Below the pieces are notes generated by a model, which did not search any database, was not told the DNA's origin, and saw only the letters and a list, made by a program, of their open reading frames with translations. Made by a program: the position numbers and the translations under genes. DNA of 64,000 bases from Gnetum montanum (Eukaryota; Streptophyta; Gnetopsida; Gnetales; Gnetaceae), in assembly GCA_015680685.1 (NCBI GenBank), contig MNCI01025327.1:284980-348979 (forward strand), written 5' to 3'. Position 1 is the stretch's first letter, and every line of letters begins with the position of its first letter. Shown in pieces: positions 45,717 through 56,803 of the stretch.

Positions 45717-46243
45717 CAGTGTTGGCATTGCCCAATTTCTCAAAACCTTTTGAGGTTCATATGGATGCCAACGAGAATGCAATTGGGGACGTCTTGCTAC
45801 AGGAAGGTCAGCCTATCGCTTATGAGAGCCAGAAGCTATATCAAGTAGAGCAGAGGTGGCCAGTCCATGAAAAGGAAACATTCACTATTGTCCATTGCTT
45901 GAGATCATGGAGACACTACTTTTTGGAGAGTCATGTCCTCGTAAAGACGGATAATATAGCCACTAGCTACTTGATGAATCAAACAAAGCTGAGGCCCAAA
46001 TAGGCTCGATGGTTGGCCATGTTATCCAAATTTGATTTGCAATTGAATTACCGTTCAGGAAAGGAAAACGTGGTGGAAGATGCATTGAGTCACCGTCCTC
46101 AACCTACCTCTCAGCTCTTTTCCATCATTGGACCACAAACTTCACACGTTCAATGTGATGAAGTGTTGTTGGCTAGAATTCAAGATGGTTTGAAAAGGGA
46201 CCCCCATATCATTGATTTAATGAAGCTAATAGAAACTGGGTGA
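45717..46243 (+). pseudogene. E RNase H
   Basis: The frame from 45719 reads PFEVHMDANENAIGDVLLQ (D of DAS-type motif), IAYESQKL, WPVHEKETFTIVHCLRSWRHYFL, VKTDNIATSYL and KFDLQLNYRSGKENVVEDALS. A TAG lies at about 46003. The order and spacing are those of gypsy RNase H, which removes element RNA during copying. Confidence 0.85.
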
Positions 46244-47644
46244 GCACCACAGTTCAAAATGATGGATGGACTACTTTGGTTTCGGGATAATCGAATATGC
46301 ATTCCGGATTAGGATGGCCTATGCAAAGAGATGATCCGAGAATGCCATGACACACAATGGGCAGGGCACCCTGGACAGCAAAGGACCTTGGCTCTCATTG
46401 AGAGAACCTTCTTCTAGCCAAAAATGTATTGGGATGTGATTTCTTATATCCAGAAGTATCTGGTGTGCCAGTAGGATAAGGGGTCTACGGAGCGTCCAAA
46501 GGGTCTTCTAATGCTCTTGGAAATCCCTCCATTTCCATGGACTACAGTGTCTATGGACTTCATCATGGGATTGCCAAATATTCAGGGCTTAAGAAGCATC
46601 ATCATTGTGGTGGACAAGTTCTCTAAATTTTCCATATTCATTCCTTGTCCATCATAGTGTTCAGCTGAGGATATGGTAGCATACTATTTTGATAGGGTGG
46701 TTAGATATTCTGGGTTACCCATGAGTATCATTTCAGACTGAGATCTACGCTTCATAGGTGCTTTCTCACGAGCATTATTTGGCATGATGGGTACCACCCT
46801 CAAATTGTCAACAAGCTTTCATCTGCAGACCGATGGGCAAACAGAACAGATGAATTGGGTACTTGAAGAGTACCTTCATCACTATGTTCGTAGTAACCAA
46901 AAGAACTGGCCATTTCTATTAGGGATTTCCTAGCTAAGCTATAACATCCAAAAGTCCTCAACTACTGGGTTTTCTCCTGCAGAACTGGTAATGGGAAGGC
47001 ATCTCATTACCCCTCATATGGTCTCTCCCTCGTTGCAGGGTTGGCATCCCTCAGTAGATGAATTCTTGAAGAGGTGGTCTAAAAATGTTGATACAACAAA
47101 GTATCATTTGGAGAGGACATTGCAACAAATGAAAAAGTATGCTGATCGAAAATGCCAGCCTTGTGAATTTAAGGTGGGAGATTGGGTCCTCTTGAAGTTG
47201 GATCCACGTCAGTTTAAACTAAAACAGAGAACTACCTCAAAGCTGATGAGGCAATATGATGGTCCCTTCTGGATCATTGATATAATTAACCCTGTGAAAT
47301 ATAAGCTTCAGCTACCGATCAATATGGACCGAGTCCATCCAGTTTTTCACGTCAGCATGCTAAAGCCATTTCTGGATGGGTTCCCATATCTGGAGAGAAG
47401 CCTCTTGATCAGAGAATGACCTTGTATACAATCTATACAAAAAAAGAGAGCAGATTGCATTCGAAACTTCCAGACCACTGGCCATGGGGCAAATTTGAAA
47501 GTGGAGTTCCTCATCCACTGGAAACATCGTCCTGACTCAGACGATAGTTGGGAACCACTTGAGTGCTTGAGGTCCTAGGAAAACTTGATCCTGGACTTCT
47601 GTAGGGAGCAAGCAATCGACCTCCCACCTTGGCTACTCCAATGA
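46244..47644 (+). pseudogene. E integrase with chromodomain
   Basis: The zinc-binding part includes ECHDTQWAGHPGQQRTLALI and CQ. The core has D in VSMDFIMGLP, D in IISD (followed by TGA at 46739 where CGA is expected, SDRDLRF), and E in DGQTEQMN. An open C-terminal part runs 46991-47417: KVGDWVLLKL, YDGPFWIIDI, HPVFHVSMLKPF. A chromodomain follows at about 47500-47575 (VEFLIHWKHRPDSDDSWEPLECL), with the aromatic W and WEP motif kept. Stops: near 46474, 46655, 46739, 46931, 47417 and 47576. The reading ends near 47644. Confidence 0.88.
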
Positions 47645-48235
47645 TGGCTGGAGAAACCTGCCATGTGAGAAAAAATTAAAAAGAGGCACAACATACAGTG
47701 CCTTATAGGATTCGAGAGTGAATTCCTATGGGAGTTAGCCTTAAACAAGTGAGGAAGGTGCCTGGAGCCATTCGAAGTGCTCTATAGGTGATGGGGCTTA
47801 AGATTCAAAGAGTGCTGAACTTGAGACCCCTAGATCTTTAGATCAAACAAGTCAAGGGACACCCTAGAGCTCATGGATCCCTAGGTCGGTGCCTTCTATC
47901 ATGTTGCAATGATAGACCACTTGATGTCCTCCCATAGCCTGGCATTTTAGGCCAAGTATGGAAGGATGGACAGTCCAAGTCTTGAGGGGTGATGCTCTTG
48001 ACTTGGTTGTCAGATGCTAGGATGAGTCCGAATCCTAGGAAGACGGTCAAGTTCAATGAAAATGCTTTACGACCTTAGGCCCTAGCAGTTGGACCTTCCA
48101 AAACCAAAGATCCCTTTGAATTTGACTCAGAATAGCATGGGTGTACTTCCCTAGAATTGACGGAATCCTCCCTTGGTTTTGATGTAGCAGCCTTGCGAGT
48201 TACCCAGGCCATGCTTCGAGGTCGTCACTCATTTT
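47645..48235 (+). other. E 3' region
   Basis: Between the end of integrase and the polypurine tract. Without a sustained ORF or recognised domain. Confidence 0.5.
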
Positions 48236-48251
48236 AAGTGGGGGAGGATTG
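48236..48251 (+). other. Polypurine tract of E
   Basis: AAGTGGGGGAGGATTG immediately precedes TGAGAGAGG of the 3' LTR. Confidence 0.75.
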
Positions 48252-48813
48252 TGAGAGAGGTAGCAAGTTTGGTGGTGGCTTGCTACCTCCCTCATAGTTT
48301 AGGGGCCATGGGGGCACAAGGGGTCCTCTGCTCCTTGTGTCTTCGAAACCATACTGGCATGGCAATTCCATGCATTAGTAAGAGGAGGCTACAACCTACC
48401 TCATTACCCCACTCGGTACGACCTTGCCTGGGAGGGTTGCGTAGTTCAACTCTGCGTTGGGGTGTTTTTACCAAGTGTGTCATGGGACATGCTATGGGAT
48501 GTTTCATGCACTCCTTGGACTGCGACACCAACTACCAGCATGTGGTGATGAATCTAGAGGGTTTAGTTGGTAGTCCCCATGGTGTCCACGTGAGTGGAGC
48601 AACGGAGTGCTATCTAGCTTGTTAGCGTATCGTGAATATTTTTTATGAAGCACCACTCAAGAGACATGCTAACACTAACACATTGTTTGTTGGCATGTGT
48701 TTTAGGATTGTTGATTGCTGAGGCGTATTCCTCTTGAGTTTTTTTCCGATTCAGAATATGCTTGGGAAACTCTTGGGGTGCTGAGCAACATTCTTAGGGA
48801 TAACGTTGTTACA
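48252..48813 (+). repeat. E 3' LTR
   Basis: TGAGAGAGGTAGCAAG to AACGTTGTTACA, a full-length match to the 5' LTR with scattered differences, many C/T or G/A. The flanking ACCAT does not match the left flank. Confidence 0.88.
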
Positions 48814-50210
48814 ACCATAGTTCCTTTTTGACGCTAGATGCATGCAAAATCTGACAAAATAAAACAACTAGAACGTATTCCATAATAAATAGCAGAGCAA
48901 TGCACCAAAAACTGCCCTATACACTAAAATACTGAAATGCAAAAAGACACCTGCAACTAGTTTGCACCCAACTGAAATGCAAAACCACACCTACAACTAG
49001 TTCACGCGCATTAACGATCACATACTTACAGAGCTGTACTATTGCAAAATGCTCTAGCAGCCACGAGAAATAATTAAAAATCTGCAAATGTTTGTATCTT
49101 CCGCCAACGTGAACCTGAAATTCACAAATAAAACAGAGCAAGTGTCATTATACATGGTCGTGTTCATAAAAGCTGAGAGGCTACCGAAAACTAGAAAGCA
49201 TTTTACCTGCCTCTCGTAGCCTTCAATCCAAACAATGAGCCAGAACAACTCCAAGTTTCTTGTAGCATTCTAAGAAAGTAACATCGAACCCTAAACCCTC
49301 AAGCTATAAGCCCATCACAGCACATTCCCAACATGTTCATAGCACATTCCCAGCACATTCCTGCCATTTTTCTTTCAAATTTCTATTCAAATAACACTCA
49401 ATGAGTTATGAATAAAAGTGTATCATTAATAAATTAAGCATGATAAAAATCAAGACATGCATAAGTTGGAATGATAAAGTTAATAAAACAAGGATAAAAA
49501 GATAGGGTAAAATAGGATCATCTTGTTTAGGACAATTGTTGACAAAATATTTGGCTGTCTATATGGATATCTTTATGGAGGTGGCACCATCCCTTATGGT
49601 TGTGTTTCACACCATTGTTGCTAATAATACTCATACAATTGAGGCATGACTCCACTTGGATAGTATGAGTTTTGTTTATAATTGCCTTGTAAATATGATA
49701 ATTTCCTTGGCATTTGTTTATTTACAAACTCTAGATTCAAAGCATAAGCACCTAACTCTTAGGCATAATTTAACAAACTTAGTTTGCATTCCCATACTAA
49801 AATAATCACAACCATCATCATTTTCTATTTTAGATACTTAGTCCATAGTAGCAAATTTTCATTTCAACTTTAATTATTTTTTAAATTTTTTCTTGCTAGT
49901 TCTCATGACATATGTTGATTTGATAAATTATTATATAATACTTGAGTTTTATTAAATTATCTTGTTGGCTCTATAATTTGGGATGCTTTTAGTCATCTAA
50001 TTTTAGTTTACACATCAATTAGAAAAAAAATAACAAATAGCAACAAAAGCTGTAAGCTTCCTATCCTTGAGTTTTTAAAACAAAAAGAAATTAATATTGC
50101 TGAAAATAAATTAATTGTTCTACTTTCACTATGAGCTTTTTTGGTTGAAGTTGGAGCTAAAAAGCGATATCTTTGAAAATATGTATTGGGTTCTAATGGG
50201 GACTATTAGT
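48814..50210. other. Non-coding AT-rich sequence
   Basis: No gene is supported. Near 49318-49370 GCACATTCCCA recurs three times. Short minus-strand frames (48917-49254) show no family features. Confidence 0.4.
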
Positions 50211-50408
50211 TGGAGTGATGGTAAGGTGCTTGTTTCTTAAGTCGTAAGAGCTAAGTGATCTAAGTTCAAGCTTGGGTGCAACCGCTTGAAAGAGATTAGG
50301 TTTTACTCATTCAACAACTCTCCCAAGACTTTGCCTTGACGGGATGAACTTTGAGCCTTTGGTGATGATCCTTTATTAGGTTTTAACACTTCCTCTCTTA
50401 TAAAAAAA
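50211..50408 (+). mobile_element. tRNA-derived SINE, copy 1
   Basis: GTGATGGTAAGGTGCTTG (A-box-like) is followed about 35 nt later by AAGTTCAAGCTTGG (B-box-like GTTCAANNC). A tRNA-unrelated body (GCCTTGACGGGATGAACTTTG..., TGATGATCC) ends in an AT-rich tail with an A run. The same order recurs on the minus strand at 60172-60345 and begins at 63953. Pol III transcription is inferred from the boxes. Confidence 0.7.
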
Positions 50409-50939
50409 TTTAATTTGAGCAAAGTTTTCCAATAAAATTTGGCAATATAATGTGATTTTTTCATTTTGTTTATTAGGTAATTGTTAACTATATTAGTAAA
50501 GATCGTTTACCGTTTGTTCCTATACCATTGCTTGGCCCTCTTAATGTGAAGAATGAACCATTCTTTTAGAATGGATGGTAAAAAAATTCACCTTCATAAG
50601 TGTTTTTAACCTTTTCATAAATATGTTTAAACTTTCATAATTTAATCCACTCGTGATGTGAAGTGGGAACAAACAATATGATTTAACAAGTGGAAAATGG
50701 AAATGTATAAGCTCCTATAGTGGCTTGGCAAGGCATCCAATTCTAAACCTAGACATTTTTGATTTGATTGTTGGCGTGGGGTGCAAACCATGCAAATTTC
50801 AATGCCAAATAATTCTTTTCATAATCAAAGCTTCTCTACAACAGAATTTTAGAACCCTGCACATTTGAAACTAATTTCATTTCCTCATTATCATCAAACT
50901 CCTACTATTGCTGCTACCATCGCTACTCTTCTTCATCCA

Positions 50940-52676
50940 TTTTGCCTAAATTCACAATGTTTTCACTGCTGGTATTCATCACACACACAGGATTCTACAA
51001 CATAAGGGTCACACACCATGTTTGTCCCATTCATGCCTCAAGTTCCACCACAAACATCTTTTTCTTTATTTGGCCCACAAGCCACAACCATAGTGCAACC
51101 TTTTCCTTTTGTCATGCAACCCATGACAAGGTCACAAGCCTCACAACAGATGCCACAACCTTATGTACAAACCTCACAAACTATGGGGCCATCACAAGGC
51201 TTGGATTAAGCCTTCCAAATGATCCAAGACCTAACAGAGGAATTGAAGAGGCTTAAAGCCTCTACCACACAAACTGTTAAGACTTCTACCAAGACAATCC
51301 CATAAGTCTTGTAGTCCCACCCCTAACACTTCCTCCTAGTGTCCCCATTCCACAATTTATCAAATATAATAGAGAAGGTTACCCTAATGCTCATCTTATC
51401 ATCTTTCAATCTGAATGTTTGCTCTTGCAACCATGGCCTCATATCATCCTGAGGATTTTCCCTATGTCTTTGACTAGGAAAGCACTCAATTGGTATTGTG
51501 CATTGCCTAGAGGATCTATATCCTCTCTAGAAGAGTTAGTAGCCAAGTTTGTCAACTGCTTTAAGTATAACTTGAAGCTTGACACAATGCTTGACCAACT
51601 CATGAAGGTTAAGCAAGGGACCCTTAGAACCTGTACTAAAATTCAATCAGTTGTGGAATAGACTGTTGAATGAAATACTAGAGCCCATAGCTGAAGCCCA
51701 TTTGTTAGCCATATGCAAGGAAGTAGTTAATGACCTCATTAAGTCTAAACTCTACTACCTTGATCCACAATCTCTTAGCCAAGAATTCTCACAAACTAAA
51801 AACATAGAGGATGCCATAGAGGCCAATCATGATCTGGATTATATATCATATAAAAACCAACATGCTTGAAGAGACAAGGAAAAGACTAAACAAAACAACA
51901 CTACTATAGCAACTGTAACCAAAGAAAACAAGACCACAAACCAAGGGCCAAAGGTCAATCCTCCCAACGTCCCCACCAATGACTGCAGTAACCAACCATC
52001 AACTTCTGGGACCATTGCATTGATTGCAAGTAGACCTAACTTTGAAAGGAAGGATCGGTTTAAATATACCACATTGCCACTGAAACCATCTGAGTTGCTA
52101 AACAAACTATTAAGAAGTGGATGTATGCAACATAAGCAAATGACCAAAGTTGCTCGAAAGAAGCATGAGAAACTATGTGAAATAGCCAAAGATCCCACTC
52201 AGGCAATGAAGGATGATCCTCAATTGCCTAAATACTTCAAGTTAGATAGTTTTTTCCACTATCATCAAGTACCTGGCCATGATACATACTTTTTCCTTGC
52301 ACTGAAGGATGACGTACAAAGGATGATAGATAGGGAAAAACTGGTCTTAGAAGTTTTTAACCTAGTTTGGCCATAAAACCAGTCAATGTAGGTCAACAAA
52401 GACCCATTGAATACTAATGATAGCCCCTATGTTATTTCAACATTCAACATCAATGAAAACTAGAGACCTACTAGAGAACCATTCATGATCCAGGTACCCC
52501 TCTACAATGAGAAAGCTTCTTTAGCTTCCCATAGCTTAAGATCCCAATTTGTTGTGAGAGCACCATCATGAATGCCTCTAAGGGAACCTATTGTCCTTAA
52601 GGTCTTCCAACATAATACAACCCAAATAGCTATAGTCCAACCAACTGCACAACGATCCCTTGTGGTGGCAGAGGAC
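50940..52676 (+). pseudogene. gag: D: Tat-like gag fragment
   Basis: Plus strand, homologous to A gag. About 51210: MIQDLTEELKRLKAS. 51419-51660: LLQPWPHIILRIFPMSLTRKALNWYCALPRG, LEELVAKFVNCFKYNLKLD. 51660-51869: NEILEPIAEAHLL, LIKSKLYYLDPQSLSQEF. 52020-52376: PNFERKDRFKYTTLPLKPSEL, then a knuckle-like FFHYHQVPGHDTYFFLALK, with Cys replaced. Then eroded PYVV-type peptides to about 52600. Stops and shifts break it. It ends where the LTR-like sequence of B2 starts (about 52677); protease and pol are absent. No LTR was found upstream. Confidence 0.75.
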
Positions 52677-53521
52677 CTTTGTTCATTCTTACCCTACTAC
52701 ACTGTGCTATGCTACATAGTGTAGTAGAGCGTAGTACCGAGTTTGGCTCGAATTCTAACCTACATTGCAAACATTTTGTCACAGAATGTTAGTCATGTCT
52801 TGGTGTGGTAGCAGAGCAAACCTGTTTGATGGGTGAAGCATGAGCAAATATGCTTACTCCATCAGAGCCATCTAAGTAGGAGCATTATCAGAGTACATCC
52901 CTATTACGTTGTGCTACACTGCATAGCGTAACACAACGTAGCACTCGAATTGAAATGATTTCTGACAAAACTTGCCACATTTTGCTACTTCATGTTGTCC
53001 ATGCATCAAGGATGAAGTGGGATAGATATCCTAGAGGATTGAGTTGTTGTCAATCTACATCTTGGGTGCCCAATCAGTCTTCTCAAGGCCTGCTATGCTA
53101 TGTAGTGTAGCATAGTGTAGCAGGTCTCACAGTTAGAAAACTTGCTGAACTATTTAGTCCATCCTAAACAACTTCGACAGCTCTTAGCATGGTCCCTGGG
53201 TAGACCATCAACTGGGTCAAGTGTCAAGCTAGGCAAGCTAAGGGATGTAGCAAGCCTATCAGCCCAAGAGATAGAAAATTTGTTGGACTGTACAATCTAT
53301 CCCTAGTGCCTCTTTCATGTAGACTAGCCTTATGACTAGGTGCTACATTGACTGTGCTGTAGAGGTTAGTAGGCAAGCTCAGAAGTAACTTTGTAGGTGT
53401 TAGGACTTTTGAGTTGCCATATTGTCTACACAATTCAACATGACATCATGCTCATAGAGATCCCTACCCAAATTTTGAGACTCTTCTGAATCATGAGAGT
53501 CCTAAAATTTATGGTGTTTCA
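52677..53521 (-). repeat. B2 3' LTR
   Basis: On the minus strand it starts TGAAACACCAT at 53521, after the tract (53522-53540). About 52990-53521 matches B1's LTR. 52690-52980 holds GTGTAGCACAACGTAA- and CTACGCTCTACTAC-like short repeats. The far end is approximate, being the end of D gag. Confidence 0.6.
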
Positions 53522-54500
53522 ATGGCCCCTCTTTGTTGACATCTGGAGGATCTACTTGAGAGACATTGAGAAAGAATATGAAACACCATGAAGAACTAGA
53601 CACCATCACTACTCTTTAGCACCTGCTTGGACAGCACCTTGCTATGTTTGAGAGTGCTTAGAGGGTGATGTAGGATAAGGGAGCAAGGAATGGATTCGAG
53701 GGAATAGGTTCAAGGAAGAAATGAATGCAAAATACGACGCTTTGAAAAATTGTTGTCATAGTGTGATCCCTCATCAGAGTGCTTATGAGGGGATCAGCAT
53801 GCATGGGTGTCTTTTTTTTGTGGCCTTTGACCTCTCATTGGAGTGCTTGGAGATGGTTGATTTATGGTCGAAGCAATTGTAAAGTAGCTATTATGCCATT
53901 TGTTTTAGGAACTTGTCTTTTGTTTTTTTTTTTTTTTGCACACCCACATTCACCCGGATACAATCTTGTTGTTGCCATAGGAAAGGTGTTTCCTCCCTGA
54001 GATGAGCTATGTTATATCCATGTGGGACTTTGACATGCCTACAGAGGCTTCCCATGGGATGGGTTGTGTTACATCCACCATAGACTTGGCGATTGGACAT
54101 GTGAAAGGGCTTTGTGCATTGGGAAAGCATGTAAAGGGGATATAGGAAGCTGCAAGTGTAGGGAATGGGGATTAAGTTAGCTGAAAAGAGGAGTAGTGTA
54201 TGCACTCTCAAGTAGCTAGGCTAATGAAAGCGAGTGCTTTGGAGCAATTTAGTGTCTTGCTCTCATGGTTAAATGCATCCCTAAATGACACCATCTTGGC
54301 TTTTACCCTACAAACACAACAGAGAGAAAACCAGAAAAAGCAACCATGAAATAAAGTGAGGGCAAAGTCCTGCTTGCTCTGGACACTGTTTGGGTGGCAA
54401 GTGGTGTGTCTGACATGCATGATGTCCAAAGCAGGAAGGCCAGCACGGGTTTTGATGGCAACAGGCTAGAAAGGTTAGCACCGAATAGGCTAGGAGCAGT
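53522..54500 (-). other. B2 3' non-coding region
   Basis: Aligned with B1 19302-20280. The poly-T tract near 53920-53938 is longer than in B1. No domain. The junction AGCAGT|GTGATCC at about 54501 shows a deletion with a few bases of microhomology (GT). Confidence 0.6.
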
Positions 54501-55450
54501 GTGATCCTTTGCGTCAAACATAGTACGGCTTGAGATACAAGTGATTAATAGGATTTGTAAACTCATTGCTATTTGTGTTAGCTAGTTTGAATGTTGCATT
54601 TTCATAGGCTTTCATGACTATAAAAGGGCCTTCCCAATTGGCTAAGAATTTGCTCACTGGCTCACGAATGACCTTGAGGACTAAGTTCCCCTTTTTAATC
54701 AGTCGTTGATGTAAGTTGCAGTGGTGCTTTTGCTATTGTTTATCCTGGTACCATTCGATGTGACTAAGTGTTTGGGCATGCTCCTCCTCTACAGAGTCAA
54801 GATCAATGATCCTTGACTCGTTATTTTGAGCCTCGTCTACAACATTCGAGAGGATCATCTGAAGTGATGGAACCTGTAATTCAAGAGGTAACACCACTTT
54901 AAATATATAAACGAGACTATATGGAGTCTTACTTGTAATGGTTCTACATGTTGTATGGTAAGCCCACAACACGTAGAGGATTTGCTCATGCCATCACCTC
55001 TTGCTGCTACTGAGCATCTTTTTCAATAGGTTGATGATGGCTTTGTTTGTTGCCTCTACCTGACTATTTGCCCATGGGTAGTATGGTGATGAAAAAGAGT
55101 GTTTGATGCCAAGGTTGTCGCAAATGGTTTTGGTTTCCATGCTACTAAATTATGGCCCGTTGTCCATCACAATAGTCATGGGAAGACCAAACCTTGTTAC
55201 TATGTTGTCTAGAATAAAGTGGCAAACCTATTGAGATGTAGTCTTTCTTAGGGGAATAGCCTCTACCCACTTTGTAAAGTATTTGGTTGCAATGATAATG
55301 AAGCTATGTCCTGCAGAAGACTTAGGCATGATGGGTCCTATGATATCTAGTCCCCAATGTTGGAATGGCCATGTAATTTATGTAGTATGTAATTCAGTTG
55401 GTGATACATGTATGAGATTTGCATGGTGTTGACATACATCATATGTTCTA
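54501..55450 (-). pseudogene. B2 integrase, partial
   Basis: On the minus strand: catalytic-core pieces (VDNGP with stop, FSSPYYPWANSQVEATNKAI), then YVLWAYHTTCR, YSLVYIFKVVLPLEL and the C-terminal KKGNLVLKV, NWEGPFIVMKAYENATFKL, ending near 54520 (HLYLKPYYV). The catalytic E remains in QVEATNK. Upstream it stops at 55450 before the zinc-binding domain. Confidence 0.8.
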
Positions 55451-55457
55451 AATTTTT

Positions 55458-55840
55458 TTAGAGCTTAAATTTTTTGAAGTGATCTCGTGCATCAAGGAAA
55501 AGAATAGGGAGGTTGAGAGAAATACTATAGAAACTGTAAAACAGAAAAACTATTAGATAGAAAGTAATAGAAAGCTCAAAGAATTGCACAATGTTTGTTG
55601 TGATACAAAACATTTTTGAGAACTGGCACCCCTCATCAGTGTGTTTAGGCAATGTGGCTAGGAAGCTGAAGTTGCAAAGGAAAGGGAATGAGCATGCCAA
55701 TACATGTATAAATAGGGTCCCAACTTCTAAAATTAGAAACTCCCGCTCATTAAAATTAGAGTAGGCCCCATTCGTCATAGGTGAGATGGGGGTGGGACGA
55801 TGTACTAAAAAAACTATTACAGAATAGTATTTCAAAGGTG
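55458..55840 (+). repeat. Direct repeat 1 of a TRIM-like pair
   Basis: TTTAGAGCTTAAATTTTTTG to TTTCAAAGGTGAA matches 56280-56687. TATAAATA lies at 55707-55714. It directly follows the broken end of B2. It could be an LTR of a small non-autonomous element; no TG start or primer site was found. Confidence 0.6.
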
Positions 55841-56279
55841 AAGGGTATTTAGAGGTTATGGGTACCCTCATCTTTAAATGGTGGAAATGAGGGGTCCAAC
55901 ACCAAAGAATGTCATGCATGCAAGCATTTGGCTGAAACAATAATGAACAAAAGTCTTCAATAGCAACGAAGAGATGAGCTACAATGATGCTGAAGAAGAA
56001 ACAGCCAGAGGTTGTGGTAAAAAAAAAAACATCTTCAGAAGAAACCACAACCAAGAGGACCAACGTAAGAAGGGCGGTTGTCAAGACACAAATCAGAAAG
56101 AAACATGTCGTGGTCTGCATAATCTTGTAATGCAATCAAGACCTGTGGAGAACTTGCAAAAGGATTAAAACCTAACCAAAAATAGAAAAATCTAAAAATC
56201 ATTAGAATCCAAAGAACAACAAAAGATGCTGTTAAGCAAGGCTCTGCAATTCCAAGGCAACGAGATAGAGAGAAATTTC
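55841..56279. other. Spacer between the direct repeats
   Basis: About 440 bp, purine-rich on the plus strand (56000-56270), no recognised domain. The 225-residue minus frame crossing from here into repeat 1 is rich in Phe/Leu and not conserved in repeat 2. Confidence 0.45.
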
Positions 56280-56687
56280 TTTAGAGCTTAAATTTTTTGA
56301 AGTGATCTCGTGCGTCAAGGAAAAGAACGGGGAGGCTGAGAGAAATATTGTAGAAACAACAAAACATAAAAATTGTTAGACAAAAAGTAATAGAAAACTC
56401 AAAGAATTGCACAGTATTTGTTATGACACAAAACATTTTTGAGGACTAGCACCCCTCATCAGTGTGTTTAGGCAATGCGACTAGGCAGCCGAAGCTGCAA
56501 AGGCAAGGGAATGAGCATGCCAATACATGTATAAATAGGGTCCCAACTTCTAAAATTAGAAACTCCCACTCATTAAAATTAGAAACTCCCACTAATTAAA
56601 ATTAGAGTAGGCCCCATTCATCATAGACGAGATGGGTGTGGGACGATGTGCTGACAAAACTATTACAAAATAGTATTTCAAAGGCGA
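56280..56687 (+). repeat. Direct repeat 2 of a TRIM-like pair
   Basis: Second copy, with TATAAATA at 56530-56537 and an extra tandem copy of an AAATTAGAAACTCCCACT unit (about 56548-56605) that repeat 1 has once. Confidence 0.6.
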
Positions 56688-56803
56688 ACATGAAACATTC
56701 AACAAATCGGATCCCATGGCAAAGCCGAAGGGTGTATGTGAGGGTATGTTCAGATTGTTGGGCCAGAAAAAAGGATGTTTTCATGGCTTGGGTTCTGGTC
56801 CAC

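Larger units (their letters stand above)
42017..48813 (+). mobile_element. E: chromodomain Ty3/gypsy element with both LTRs
   Basis: Direct repeats 42017-42578 and 48252-48813 bound an interior with primer site, gag, protease, RT, RNase H, integrase and a C-terminal chromodomain, all on the plus strand. The chromodomain places it among chromoviruses, which use it to direct integration to marked chromatin. Gag and much of pol are in frame 2 with nonsense changes; shifts occur in 44480-44900 and near 45535. Flanks (TATTT and ACCAT) give no target-site duplication. All required domains can be traced, but it is inactive as read. Confidence 0.9.
52677..55450 (-). mobile_element. B2: second minus-strand Tat-like element, 3' part
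   Basis: Homologous to B1 with the same order reversed on the plus strand: LTR (ending 53521), polypurine tract, 3' non-coding region (to about 54500) and integrase (to 55450). Relative to B1 it lacks 20281-21023, including the TAAACT array. It stops mid-integrase at 55450 next to the direct repeat pair. It abuts D gag at about 52677. Confidence 0.8.

Noticed and set aside
55458-56135. 225-residue minus-strand ORF
   Set aside because: Phe/Leu-rich, crosses from a spacer into a direct repeat, and is not maintained in the second repeat.
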